Below, piece after piece: positions 35,926 through 47,300 of a DNA stretch of 64,000 nt; position 1 is the first letter of the stretch, and each line of letters starts with the position of its first letter. The notes beneath the pieces were generated by a model. It did no database searches and was not told the origin of the DNA. It was given only the letters and a program-made list of their open reading frames with translations. Position numbers and translations under genes: made by a program. Source of the DNA: Aedes albopictus (Eukaryota; Arthropoda; Insecta; Diptera; Culicidae); contig NC_085137.1 of NCBI RefSeq assembly GCF_035046485.1, positions 345,082,505-345,146,504 on the forward strand. The letters run 5' to 3'.

Positions 35926-37350
35926 ATATATCTTCTGGAACAATCTTGGAACCCCATAAACACCCTTAGAACGGTCCTGATACGCTCATGAAACCCCTTA
36001 GGTGCCCTTGGAACAGCCCTGGAATGCATCCTAAACACCATGAACGCGGCTAGAGCAGCCATGTAATCCGTTGATACTCCTGCAACGATACTAAAGCCTC
36101 CTGAAACGACCCCGGGACCCCTGGAACCCTTGAGACCCCATAGAATGCCCCTGAAATCTACTGAGAACCCCTAGAATGCCCCTGGGGCAGGGTTTGGCGG
36201 CATGCATCGTGCGGTGCAAAAAAAAAGCGTGTGCTTCACACAATCTCAAGTGCTTGTCTCCCGTTTTGCCGAGAGACAGAGACGTATGAGTGAGAGCTCT
36301 ACGGCGCAGGGAGTAATGCACGGTGCTTGGGACTGTGCTTGTCACCGAACAGAAAAAATCACTCAATAAATTAATTGAAGAGTTTGTGTTTTCGGCAAAG
36401 TTGTTAAGCTTGTCAAGGGTTGACAAGTGATGGGTCGTTTGATTCGAAATTTTCCCGATTATGCGTGGTATCAAGCAAAGTGCAAAGCACAGAGACAAGC
36501 ACCGAGAGAGTTCATACGACAGAGCGTGAGAGACAGTAGAGCTCCAGCGTGCGACAAAGAAAGCGAGCAACACACAACTGGTTGCACGTACTCATCTGCT
36601 TCTGGTTTGTGTGCTGTCTCGTAGCAGCGTGTGCGGCACGCAAAGAGTTTTGAGTCGCACCCTATCCCTGCTCTGGGGACATCCCTGAAATCTTTGAAGC
36701 AGCAACATGGAACGCTCTGGAGACCCCCGAAAACTAAACCCTCCTGAAACCCCTTGAAACCAGTGAGAGTCTAATAAAAGTAAGGAAGAAGATATCTCGT
36801 GTGCGTGAAATCCGTGTCTGGTGCAAAATATGGCACTAACCTTCTTCTCTTATGTAACAAAGCCCCACCCCCTTGGAAAACTTTGGCCGGAATTCAACAT
36901 TTTGAGGGGGTACACAAATAAATTATTCAAAAATTTTTAAAAGGTGAAATTAGAGTCGCCCTGATTTTTTTTTAACAAATCCAATGAATTCCACGATTTT
37001 GCCTGATTGTGTGGACAGTTGTTTCATCAGATACATTTATTATTTTTCATCCTCCCCCCTCTCTTGTCGAGTCAACGAGCACTGTGACAAAAGAATAAAA
37101 TGAGATTTGTTACAGCCTAACATACTCTCATTACCTTGAAACCCCTTGGAACACATTTAAAACCCCCTGACAAAACGAAACACCCTGATACACACCTGCA
37201 ATGCCCCTGAAACTCCCTGATATCACATGTTGCACACGTGAAGTCTCCTGAAACCCTCTGGAACCCCATGGAATGCCTCTGAAACCCCACGGGGCACCTC
37301 TGGTACCCGTTCAAAACTTCTGGATCGATCCAGAAACCCTCTGAAATACG
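35926..37350 (-). repeat. Degenerate 'CCCCTGAAACCC' short-period repeat
   Basis: Words of the type CCCCTGAAACCCCTGGAACC recur about every 10-24 bp, drifting heavily. The array is interrupted by the hAT MITE at 36188 and by 36780-37120, which is ordinary AT-rich DNA. It creates minus-strand frames rich in FQG/RGF repeats (37117-37374) that I do not regard as genes. Confidence 0.7.
36188..36670. mobile_element. hAT-type MITE (483 bp)
   Basis: The tips CAGGGTTTGGCGGCATGC and CGCACCCTATCCCTG share CAGGG, and their subterminal GTGCGG/CCGCAC and AAAGCGTG/CACGC words are inverted. An 8-bp near-direct repeat flanks it (CCCTGGGG at 36180-36187, CTCTGGGG at 36671-36678). The 160-codon minus frame 36091-36573 spans the edge and is not supported. 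Confidence 0.7.
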
Positions 37351-37720
37351 TTTACTTCTTAAGTAGAAGCGCATGGGTTCGACCCCAGCCCCAGCACTTA
37401 CAATTTTCTGACCCTCTTCTGAGCATATGCTCTAACGGGCCCGGAAAACTTGGATATCGGCTAACGGCAACTCATAATGGATAATCTTAATGGAAAAGGA
37501 ACAAGTACCACATATAAACATCCTCGTGCTCATCATTCTACCGTGGGCAGGGTGTAACAGCAGCACAAAAGCAACCAGTTCGATATAGTAGAATTAGAAA
37601 AGAATACATTAAGGCGCTGTATAATGTGTAATTGCAACTGCCAATTGGCATCGCTCACGCAGTGCTCTAGTGGACAAAAGAGCTGTAAATTAGATTAAGT
37701 GGTTGAAGAATAAAAAAAAT
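37350..37720 (+). mobile_element. SINE (tRNA-derived), copy 1, 5' part decayed
   Basis: It retains a B-box-like GGGTTCGACCCC, then GACCCTCTTCTGAGC, CTCATCATTCTACC, CAACCAGTTCGATATAGTAG, GGCGCTGTA, and ends GCTGTAAATTAGATTAAGTG plus an A-rich tail. It is the same family as 39144, 56331 and 62485. Confidence 0.75.
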
Positions 37721-37725
37721 GTACT

Positions 37726-39131
37726 AAAAATTCTTTAAAATATACAGCTAGTTCCAGGACTAGTTAACCATAAAACGCATTTCGCGCCAAATCAGAGTTA
37801 CTAGCACACAATTATGTAGATTTTAATGAAACATTCTGGTAATCTTTCTGGACAAGCAGTTCTTGTCAATACTCCCAAAATTTAAGTAAACTTAGTTTAA
37901 AAAAGGGGGAAACTTTTTTGTTGATTTTCTTGAAAAAATGAGAAATCGATTTTTTGAGAAAATGACAAATCTTACAAAAATGTATTGTATGGGTGACTTA
38001 TGTGAAATACTTAAAAATATATGACAGTAGAAGCTCTTAGTTTATAACTGTAAAATTGCTCATCGAACCTTTGACAGAATCTATGGAATATTCTTAGCGA
38101 AGTATTATCAAGGGTTTTCGAGGGTTTGGAGCGTAAACATTTGGAAGATGGTAAAACCCCTTTTGAGCAACTTCATTTCAAAGTCTTTTTCAAAGAGGCT
38201 TCTTCATCTCACGATTCAAGCGGAATAAGTCCATGAAGCATAAAAGATGTTCTAGTGAAAGGTAATAATCGCAAAATCATAGGCGAACGTTTGGCAAGAT
38301 TAACCTTGCTCAGATTATTGACTTGAAGGGTATCTAGAAAACCATCAATTAATTTTTTTATCAAGAATTTTTCCAGATCTAAAAAGAAATATGTCATGAC
38401 AATCGAATTTCGAAATCAATATAAAGAAAATTGTTAATCGAAGTGTGCAAAGTTAGACAAGATATAACAGAAAAATGTTTTTAGACATTATTCATAGAAA
38501 CAAGTTCAAGAGAAATAATTCTCAGCTTACTTAAATAATCCAGAATCTCATTTATTTTTTTATCCCTGTTTTCCAAAATAACAACCATCACTGTTTACAA
38601 GTGGTTATCCATACAGGAGTATGTAGTAGCATTATTTATTTACACAGGTGGATGACTGTCTTATCCACCTTATCCACACGATGGGAGCAAGATACCCTAT
38701 ACTCGGCTCCCACTTCGTGCTCCTCCAAACGTGCTTCCGGCACGGCACGGTCGTCGGCGGGCCGGCACAAACTAGTCACATTCATAGGCACGTTTCGCGC
38801 ACAATACCGAGGAGTTACAGTGCGCAATGTTGGCAATGTGGTGCTCAAAATGAAAATAAATGCTTAATTATCAACACAGCCTTCACAGTAGTGAATGGAG
38901 TAGCAGTGGCAGTGTGCTAGCTTCAACATCTCTTCCAGAGTCACCTCACCACTGGCGCGGCCGCGCACTTGCTTGCCATTTGTCTGTCCTGCCAAAACCG
39001 GCGCCGATGGAAGCCTACACTTAGGGGTGGAAGTTTGTGGTCATCAATAGAAGATGTAGAAAATGATGGCTTTAGATCTATCGACGAGAATTACCTACTA
39101 AGGAGAAAGTTTCGACGTACATTGTAACGAT
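37726..39131. other. No recognised gene
   Basis: Mostly AT-rich DNA. A GC-rich island at about 38680-39000 (GCACGGCACGGTCGTCGGCG) gives overlapping 70-90 codon frames on both strands with no known domain. It could be an exon or promoter region but lacks clear splice or TATA signals. Confidence 0.35.
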
Positions 39132-39143
39132 AGAATTTGTTAT

Positions 39144-39575
39144 CGGGGCCCGTGGCGTAGTTGGTCACACGTTCGCTTCATATGCGGATGGTCATGGGTT
39201 TGATTCCCAGCCCCGGCACTTGCAATTTTTCATCAGTTGCTTTTCCCCCGAGAGCAACGGAAACTGACCCTCTTCTGAGCCCCGTGGCTCAAACGGACCC
39301 GGATACCTGGACATCGGCGAACCGCTACTCATAATGGACCCCCAATCGGACTGGAAAGGAAAAACAGCCATCCATCATCATCCTTGTGCTCATCATTCTA
39401 CTAGGTATAAAGTAGAAAAAGTGAAAGCAGCAGAAAAACAACCAGTTCGATAAAGTAGAATAGAATCTAGGCGCTGTACAAAATGTAAGTGCAGCTGTCA
39501 ATTGAAATTGCTCACGTAGTTGTCCATTGGGGCACTAGAACTGTAAATTAGGTTAAGTGAAAAATAATAAAAAAA
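39144..39575 (+). mobile_element. SINE (tRNA-derived), copy 2, full length
   Basis: The best copy in the window. The head has an A box TGGCGTAGTTGG (39153-39164) and a B box GGTTTGATTCC (about 39198-39208), spaced as in a tRNA gene. The body is CTGACCCTCTTCTGAGCCCC through CCAGTTCGATAAAGTAG, and the 3' end is GTAAATTAGGTTAAGTG with an A-rich tail. A perfect 12-bp direct repeat AGAATTTGTTAT (39132-39143 and 39576-39587) marks target-primed insertion. Pol III transcription would start near the head. Confidence 0.9.
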
Positions 39576-39587
39576 AGAATTTGTTAT

Positions 39588-40625
39588 ATTATGCAATATC
39601 AAACCCTCTTATCTGGATTTGCATCAGTTTATACAACTTTATTACTGTACTTATATATTTATACTTGCTTATAAATGTTGAGCAAAATTTTAGAAAACTG
39701 AACAAAATTTATACAGCTACGCTCTAAGTATAAACCATTTTTTCAAAATATACAGGACAAGATTACAATCCTTTAAAAGCTGAGATGACACAAATGTTTG
39801 AACGGTAATGTAAGTTGCTGCTCTTCCAGTGAGGCTGCTGATGATGCCGTTGTCCGTTGCCACGTGCTCTTTCAGGCTCTTAGCAGCTAGCTAGTCGTCG
39901 TAGTCGTCGTCGTCGTCGAGAGCACCTGATGGAACAATGCATTCCTCATTCTCCGTGTCCCCAACGTAGTGCATTCATGCATGCCAGGAAAGTCAATCTT
40001 TCCCCCGTTTCAGGACCCCCAAACTCTGCCTCTTCCTCCTTTGGTAGGCAACAGACGAAGCGTGCTAGATGAAGTACGGCTAGTAGCTACCATTCGTGTC
40101 GTTGGTTGCAACTTGCAGCTCGCTACTACAAGGGACGAAAAATTAACTGCAGAATATAACACTAATGAAAGGATGCAACCAAATGGCAAATGGCATCAAG
40201 TTCTGGCCCTTCGCACCTGGGGCTCAACTTCCTGTGCTGCAGAGGGAACTCTCTCCACGGAAAATGAGGCTCACGATGACTGTTGAATTGATGTACTGTT
40301 TCCTTCCTCTTGTTGAGGAACGTGAAGCGTGTTGTTGAATCACCTAAGTACTCGCACATTGAAGGTTCTAATGTTTTTCAATGAATCTTGAATTACTGCT
40401 GAAGCGTGCAGGGCACTGTAAGTGCTGTTGGCAATTCTATGTGCACTCTGCTGTGTGCCATCAGAATACCAATTTGCAGTTGAATAAATCACATTTTTAT
40501 TTGATGTGCATGTACACTAACTAAGAATCTACTCAAAATTTAGTAGAAAATGAGTCATTTTTAGTATCTATAACATTGATATAACATTTAGAGACTAGCC
40601 ATTGTTTAAGGAATCAAAAGAGAAG
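39588..40625. other. No recognised gene
   Basis: It contains a GTC microsatellite at about 39894-39920. The 105-codon frame 39969-40286 (Pro-rich start, no domain) and its antisense partner are unsupported. Confidence 0.35.
39894..39920. repeat. GTC trinucleotide microsatellite
   Basis: A run of GTC/GTA triplets (GTCGTCGTAGTCGTCGTCGTC) with slight impurity. Confidence 0.85.
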
Positions 40626-43250
40626 TCCCTAGAGAAAACACTCGAGAAATTTTAAAAGGAATTCTTGAAGAAATTCCGAAAGACATCCCTGGAGGAATCC
40701 CGGATGTAATCAGTACCAATCCTGGAAGTAATCCGGGTAGATTTCTTGGAAATCCCCGAAAAAAAATCACATGAAAAAAATATCAGATATCTCTAAATGA
40801 ATCCCGAAAACAATTTATGAAAGAACCTTGAAGTAATTCCTTAAAGAATATCAAGTGTCAGAGATAACCCTGAAGGAATCCCGGAAAGAATCCTAGAAAA
40901 ACCTAGAAAGGTATTCCGAGAGGAATCATGAAGTAGGGATGATCAATGAGTGTTCTTTGAAAAAATCTCAAAAGGGATTCTTTTGAATATTTTTGAGAAA
41001 TCCCTGAACGAATCCCGGGAGAGGTCTCTGTAAGTATCGAGGAAGAACCTCTGCATGAATTCCAGTGAAAATCCCTGAAGGGATTGTTTCAGGAATCTAT
41101 GGAGGAGTCCCACGAAAAATTAATGTAAAAATCCACTTGAGTAATCCCGGAAAAAAAAATCCTATATAAATCCAGAAAGACATCCCTGTGAAAGTCCCGG
41201 GTGAAGTCAGCAGCAATTCTGGAAAGGTCCGGGAAGGTTCCTGGAAGGAATCCCTTGAAAACCTTTGAAAGAATCCCCTAGGGATGTTGGAGGGCATCAC
41301 TGAGTAAATAAGTCCCGTTAGCAATCTATTATATCTAATAGAATATCAAGAGGGGTCTCAGAGAAAACCCAGAAGAAATCTCAGAAGATACCTAGGAAGG
41401 AATTTCGAGATGAGTCAAGAAGAAATTAAGGAGTGATCTAGGAGTGTCCCTGAAAGAATCTTAAAAGTAGTCGTTTTGAATGATCTCAAGGAATCCCTGA
41501 ACAAATCCCGGGAGAGATCTTTGAAAGTATCGTGGAGGAACCACAGAAAGAATCCCATTGATTTCCTGAAGGAACCGCTGAAGGAATCTTCAGAAAAATT
41601 AATGCAAAAATCGCGGGAGAAACCACTTGAGAAATTTCGGAAAAAAAATCCCCGAAGAAACCCCAAAAGACATCCCCGGACGAATCCCGGGAGGGGAGGG
41701 GCGGCTCCGTGGTCGTGCGGCCAGGGTCACTAAGCTCTTAGTCGCATCGTGCTGAGGAGCGCGGGTTCGATTCCCGTCACAGCTGGCAGGAAAAGTTTTC
41801 GGCTGTGCCACTGAGCGTTACATGCTAGTCCGTTGTCTAGTGTCGTGCTTCCTTCAAAGAGCGAAAAGCTCACTGGAAGCATTGAACGTGCCCGTGTCTT
41901 CTTTAATCAGTAGCAATCCTAGAGATGATCTGGAAAGATGCCTGCAAAGAATCCTCTAGAAATATCCCCAGAAATACCTGAATGAATCCCGGGAACAATC
42001 TATGAAAGAATCCTGAAATAATATCAAGGTCAGGGTAGTCTCAGAGATAACCCTGGAGGAATCCACGATGGAATCTCAGAAGAATTCTAGAAAGGAATTC
42101 CGAGAGAAATCATGAAGGAATTTAGGGCTGATTTACGGGTGTTCCCTGAAAAAAAATCTTAAAACGGAGTCGTTAAGAATATTCTTGAGGTATCTCTGAA
42201 AGAATCCCGGCAGATATCTCTGAAAGTATCATGGAGAAATCCGTGAAGGAACCCCAGTGGAAAACCCCTGAATGAATTTTTGATGGAATCTATGGAAGAG
42301 TCCCAAGAAAAACTAATATAAAAATCTTGAGAAACACCACTTGAGAAATCTCGGAAGGAACTCCTGAAGAAATCCCGGAAGGAATCCTAAACTGGATACC
42401 CGAAAGGAGTCTTTGAAAAAATCCTAGGAGAAATCTTTTAAGGAGGCGTAGGAGGAATCCCTGAGAGGATCCTTAATAGAATAATTAGAAGACTCTGGGG
42501 AGCAACTCCGAAGAAATACTGAGATAAATACATGAAAACGGAGAGGATCCATTAATCTTCCTTTAGCATCACGTTGGGAACAGCTCGCTGGCGTAGTGTA
42601 CGGTTTGGGTAAAAAAAATAACCCTAAAGCCAAAGGAGGGTTAACGAAACACGGAAGAAATTTTTAAAGAATCGCTGAAATGACCCAGGAAGATTCCCAA
42701 TGGGCAACCCTAAACAAATTATGGAAGGAATGCCAGAAGAAATCCCGAGAGAAATCAATTCCGCAGCAAATTTTCAAAGAATCGGGAAGAATCCTTGGAA
42801 GAATTTCTGAATGAATCTTGGCATGTATCTCTAAAGGAAACCTTGGAGAAATCAATGGCAGAATTCCGAATGGAATTCCAGGAAAGCCCTGGAGAAATAC
42901 CTGAAGGATAAAGAAAACCAAGAAAGAATTCCGTAGAAATCTTGATAAGTCTCGGTAGTAATCCGTGAAACAATCTCAATAGTAATTCAGAAAAAAAAAA
43001 CATAAAGGTATTTCGAGAGGAATTAATAGAGGAATCCAGAGAAAAATCTCTAATGATATGCTGGGAAATATCCCTGAAGGAAATCCGAAGAATTCCCCGA
43101 AAGAATTCCGGAGAAAATCGTTAAAGAAAACCCGGATAGAATCAATGAATGAATGCCAGGAAAGAATTCCGAAAGAAATCCAAAAGAATCTCGGGAAAAT
43201 GTAGAAATTCCCAAAGGGAACTCTGAAGAAATCTTGGGATCAACCGATTT
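40626..43250 (+). repeat. Degenerate 'GAATCCCTGAAGGAA' short-period array
   Basis: 2.6 kb in which AAGGAATCCC, GAAATCCCGGAAG and TCCTGAAGAAATC words follow one another every 12 or 24 bp, heavily drifted. Frames through it on both strands (for example 41415-41666) are long only because the unit is a multiple of three. It is interrupted by a SINE at 41701 and by non-repeat DNA at 42540-42640. Confidence 0.8.
41701..41910 (+). mobile_element. tRNA-derived SINE of a second type
   Basis: GGCTCCGTGGTCGTGCGGCC resembles an A box region, and GGGTTCGATTCCCGTCACAG about 60 bp later is a perfect B box. A tRNA-unrelated body follows (AGAGCGAAAAGCTCACTGG). It sits inside the short-period array. The 3' end is uncertain. 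Confidence 0.65.
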
Positions 43251-43302
43251 TTAGCCACAAACTGATTTCTAGTTTAAACTGAACTGTTCTATTGGTTTAT
43301 AA

Positions 43303-43476
43303 GGTGGCTGTTCATAAACCACGTAGACTATTTGGGGGGAGGAGGGGGGGGGGGTCTCTGGCCAAAGTCTACGTTCCATACAAATTTCAAAAATTTTGTA
43401 TGGACAAAAGTCTACGAGGAGGGAAAGGGGGTCTGAGATGGCCAAATTTTGGTCTACGTGGTTTATGAACAGCTCC
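43303..43476. mobile_element. PIF/Harbinger-like MITE, TAA duplication
   Basis: The tips GGTGGCTGTTCATAAACCAC and GTGGTTTATGAACAGCTCC are inverted. TAA flanks both sides (43300-43302 and 43477-43479). The interior has a G-rich tract and its pyrimidine/purine partner. Confidence 0.8.
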
Positions 43477-43479
43477 TAA

Positions 43480-43906
43480 TACGTATGTTTTCATTTTGTC
43501 GATGTTGTTGACAGTTTGTTAGAACAAACTGAGATTTGGTAGTTTCAACATATAATAATGGATTGTTTTAAACGACTGTACTTTTGTCACTAACAAAGCC
43601 GGAACGTGATTGTATTGACTACGGAAGCTTCTGAGGCATCTCGGAAATCTATTTTTAGACCAACGGCAAGCGGATGGAAACAAGAATGTGTAAAAAAAGC
43701 AAAAATGCGAAACCAACCAACTTTTTTGCTCGTGCTGGTTTGAGTACCTGCGCTTTATCCATCACGGCCAAAACTGCACTTGAAGATAAGGTGATGGATT
43801 TGCTACACCTTTTCCATTCTGGTGATGTTCAGGTACTTTCGGATTATGTTTGTGGTCCACACTTTGTAGAAAGACATGAATCTCCGAACGTTATATGGAA
43901 TGATGG
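43480..43906. other. Unrecognised DNA with a 90-codon frame
   Basis: A plus-strand frame (43674-43946) contains DYVCGPHFVERHE, which looks protein-like, but it runs into the end of the pogo-like element and has no domain I know. A broken exon is possible. Confidence 0.3.
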
Positions 43907-44240
43907 TACAGGTATACCTCGATTTAGTGGACCCTCGATTATATAGACCCTCGATTTTATGTATTTCGATTTTATGTACATTTTACCTGGATTTTATGTA
44001 CAATTTTTTTATTGGCCAAATTTTTAATATTCAATCAGTTTAAAACACGCAGTTTGCATCATGATGACTTATAATGCAGGGGTTTTCAGCCTTTTGACAT
44101 ACGTAGCACTTCATATCAATAAGTTGTTTTGTGGAGCACCCATATTAGCGCCAAATCATACCTCATGACATACTTAGTTCTATATATTTACCTTAATCTC
44201 ATATTTACTCCCCTTTCTGATTTTTTTCATATAAATATCA

Positions 44241-44465
44241 GGCCAAACAGTTGGCGCAGTATCATAACGTCCGAGGCCATAATGTCCCAGGACTTTATGG
44301 CGCATTTTTTCGGGGCATAACGTCCAAACATGTAAGTGTGTCACGAAGTCCAAGGAAAGAAGGCACATAGGATATTATGACGCACCCAAACTTTTGGATG
44401 TTATTTCGCAAAAAAACGCGACTTAACGACCGAGACAGTATGGCCTCGGACGTTGTGATCCGGCC
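44241..44465. mobile_element. Imperfect palindromic MITE, AACGTCCGAGGCCAT
   Basis: ATAACGTCCGAGGCCATAAT near 44263 faces TATGGCCTCGGACGTTGTGA near 44440. ATAACGTCC/GGACGTTAT-type words recur inside. Edges are approximate. Confidence 0.55.
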
Positions 44466-44531
44466 CCCAAACATTTCAATAGATCCTATCTGGATTTGAG
44501 AGGCTCTCTTTGTTCAATTTTCCTTTCAGTA

Positions 44532-44605
44532 GGCGCCGTCCATAAATTACGTAACGCTCTAGGGGGAGGGGGGGGGGGGGGGGGGGTGGAGTATGGTCAC
44601 AAACA
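44532..44605. mobile_element. Truncated PIF-like MITE with G-run
   Basis: GGCGCCGTCCATAAATTACG followed by TAACGCTCTAGGGGGAGG matches the left tip of the 10505 element. It then enters a long G run. No right tip. Confidence 0.65.
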
Positions 44606-44669
44606 TAACACTTTTCAACTATTTTTGCAGTACTCTCCAATTTCAGCGTCCCTTCACGTGTACATTCCC

Positions 44670-46720
44670 AAGGATGAATTCCTGGAGGAATCTTTGAAGA
44701 AACCGCTTGAGCAATTTCTGAAGGAGCTGCTGGAACAACTTCTGAAAGAATTCATGAAACAACTATTGAAGAAATCCCTGCTGAAATTTATGAAGTAATT
44801 CCAGTAATATTGAAGTAATCTCTAAAGATATTTCCGAAAGTATCGCTGAAGAAATTTGAGGAGGAATCAAAAAAAATCTGAAGAAAATTTTTAATAAATT
44901 TCTGAAAGAATTTCTAAAAAAAAAGAATATTTTTACAATTCATAGTTGAATTTTCTGAAAAAAATCTGGAATGAATGCCTGGAAAAACATAACAAAACCT
45001 CTTGAGATAATTTTGAAAAAAAAAATCCTGGAGAAATATCCAAATAACAATCTTATTTTTTTTAATGAACTTCTGGAGAAATCCATAGAGAAATTCTTAG
45101 AGGAACGCTTGGAGGAAATCCTGGAGGAATTTCTGAGAAAATGCATAGAGGGTTACCGGCGGAATTTCTGATGAAATCTCTGTGTCAATTTCTGCAGGAA
45201 TCTCTGTAAGAATGTCTTCGAGCCTTTCCATAGAAATCCTCTGTAGAAGTCTGCAAAATCTGTAGAAAAGTTTCTGAAGTAATCCTAAGACCTTCTTAAG
45301 AAATCATTGGAGCAATTTCTGCATGAGAAAAGTCTTGAAGGATTATCTAAAGGAACGTGAAGAAATTTTAGGAATTTCCTCAAAAATCTCTTGTAGAATT
45401 CCTTAAGCAATGGAGATAGTTCTTAAGAAAGCATCTGAGAAAAATTTGAAGGAGTTTTTAGCTTCTGATACTCAATATATCCGTGAATCAAATTCTAAAA
45501 AAAGTGTATAGAGTATTTTTGAGAAAGTTCATGGAAAGTTTTCTAGATGAATGTTTTGAAAAAAAATCTGGAGGATTCTCTATTGAAGAAATCAGAAGAA
45601 ATTTGTAGATGAATTTCTGGAACAATCTATGCAAGATTTTTCCAATCCATGCAACAGTTCTGAAAACTGTCCGTGCAAGTTTTCATTAAGGGGTTGTTGG
45701 AGAAATTTCTAAATGATGTTCTTAAGTCTCTACAAGATAAATCCTGGAAGATTTTTTCAGGAAATCGTGAACGATTTTTGAATCCTAGGATGGATTTCAG
45801 CAATGGTTAATGAAAGAATTATCTAAAAATTTGTGGAAGTCTTTTATAAGTAATTCGTGGAGAAATTTGGCGAGTTCATTATTGAAGCCGCTGGAAATTT
45901 TCTGAATGAACCCTTCGAAAAATTTGTGAGTTGAGTAGTTTCTATAGGAATCCCTGCAGAAAATTTCCAAATGGATCTCACATTTTTTTAAAGAGTTCCT
46001 GGAGGAATTACTAGAGAAATCTCAGGATTTTTTTTTTGACGGAAATTCAGATTCAAAAAGAAAATCGATTGAGAAACTGATTAATGGAATTTCCGAAGGA
46101 TTTTTAGGAAAAAAAATCTTAAAAAGTCTCGAAAAAAAGGTAAATCTTTGAATAATTTTCTGGAGAAACCCCTGGAAAATTTCTACGAAAAAACATACGC
46201 AACTCTTTCTGGAACTTCTGGAGAAATCCCTAGTAGAATTTCTGAAAGAATCTCTGAACGCATCCATAGAGGAATTTCTACTCAAATTCATGAGTATTTT
46301 CTGGCAGAAAAAGTGGAGGAATTTCTGAAGTAAATGATGAAAAATGCTTTGAAAGAAATGTTTGTGAAATTTATAGAACAGAAGGAATTTCTAAACAAAC
46401 CTACGAAGAAAATTTCCGAATGAATCCATTGATGGTTTGCGGACAAGTTTCCGCAATCAAAAATAAAAAGACGTTTTAAAAGAATTTCTGAAGAAATTTC
46501 TGGTAGATTTTCTAAAGAAATCTCCAAAGGATTCTCCAAACAAATGCCTACAGAAATTTATGAATAAATTGCTTGAGGAATTTCTGAAGCAATGCCTGGG
46601 CGAATATCTCAAACAATCTCTGAAATGATTTGCGAAAAATCACGGAGGAATTGGCGAAGCAATTCTTGCCAAATTTCGTTGAATAATTATTTGTGACTGT
46701 GGAGGAACACATGGAAGGTT
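44670..46720 (+). repeat. Degenerate 'GAATTTCTGAAGAAAT' short-period array
   Basis: About 2 kb with 12/24-bp spacing of words such as GAATTCCTGGAGGAATCT, AAATTTCTGAAGG and GGAATTTCTG. AT-richer version of the 40626 array. Frames through it encode Lys/Glu/Phe/Leu-rich repeats (FLEESLKKPLEQFLKELLEQ type) with no start context or domain. A short tail of the same array is seen again at 51110-51215, beyond the LOA insertion. Confidence 0.8.
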
Positions 46721-46865
46721 TGCTGAAATATTCTGTTACATAATGATTTGATGTGGGAAGTTTTATTCGGAGACATTCGATATAAAGTTGAAAATTTTGC
46801 GTTTACACTTAACACCTCAGAATTTCCCTTTTTACTATTTTAGAGCTTTTAGTAGAACTTGTTAC

Positions 46866-47218
46866 TTCAGACTCTAGTTCAATTTAAAAACGCTTCACTA
46901 ATACTTCACTTTTGCAAAAGAAAATAAAAAATGAATAACTCTTTAAAAAAAAACTAGAAAGGACGGGCAAATTCCTTTTAATTCTACTACTGTGCTTATC
47001 TTCGGACAGATACGCCTATAGTCGAGCACTTGACACTGAAGAAGTCTGTAAGTCACAGACGAAATAGGCCTATCTGCCCGAAGATAAGCACAGTAGTAGA
47101 ATTAAAAGGAATTTGCCCGTCCTTTCTAGTTTTTCTTTAAAAGAGTTATTCATTTTTTATTTTCTTTTGCAAAAGTGAAGTATTAGTGAAGCGTTTTTAA
47201 ATTAAACTAGAGTCTGAA
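46866..47218. mobile_element. Palindromic MITE (353 bp)
   Basis: The tips TTCAGACTCTAGTTCAATTT and AAATTAAACTAGAGTCTGAA are inverted, and the arms of about 150 bp continue through AAACTAGAAAGGACGGGCAA and GATAAGCACAGTAGTAGAAT-type sequence to a centre near 47040. Non-coding. No target duplication assigned. Confidence 0.8.
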
Positions 47219-47300
47219 ACCTCAGAATTGCAACAAAAAACGACCGATCAGATAGCGGCACAAACCTAAAATACTTAAGGTGCCTTTAGACTGTTTGTCA

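Noticed and set aside
36091..36573. 160-codon minus-strand frame
   Set aside because: It spans the border between a hAT MITE and a short-period repeat, so cannot be an ancestral gene.
39145..39215. Possible tRNA gene with perfect A and B boxes
   Set aside because: It is the head of a SINE with an A-rich tail and target duplication; no discrete tRNA 3' end or T-run terminator follows.
39969..40286. 105-codon plus-strand frame
   Set aside because: An antisense frame of 65 codons overlaps, no domain is visible, and there is no supporting splice signal; left as unproven.
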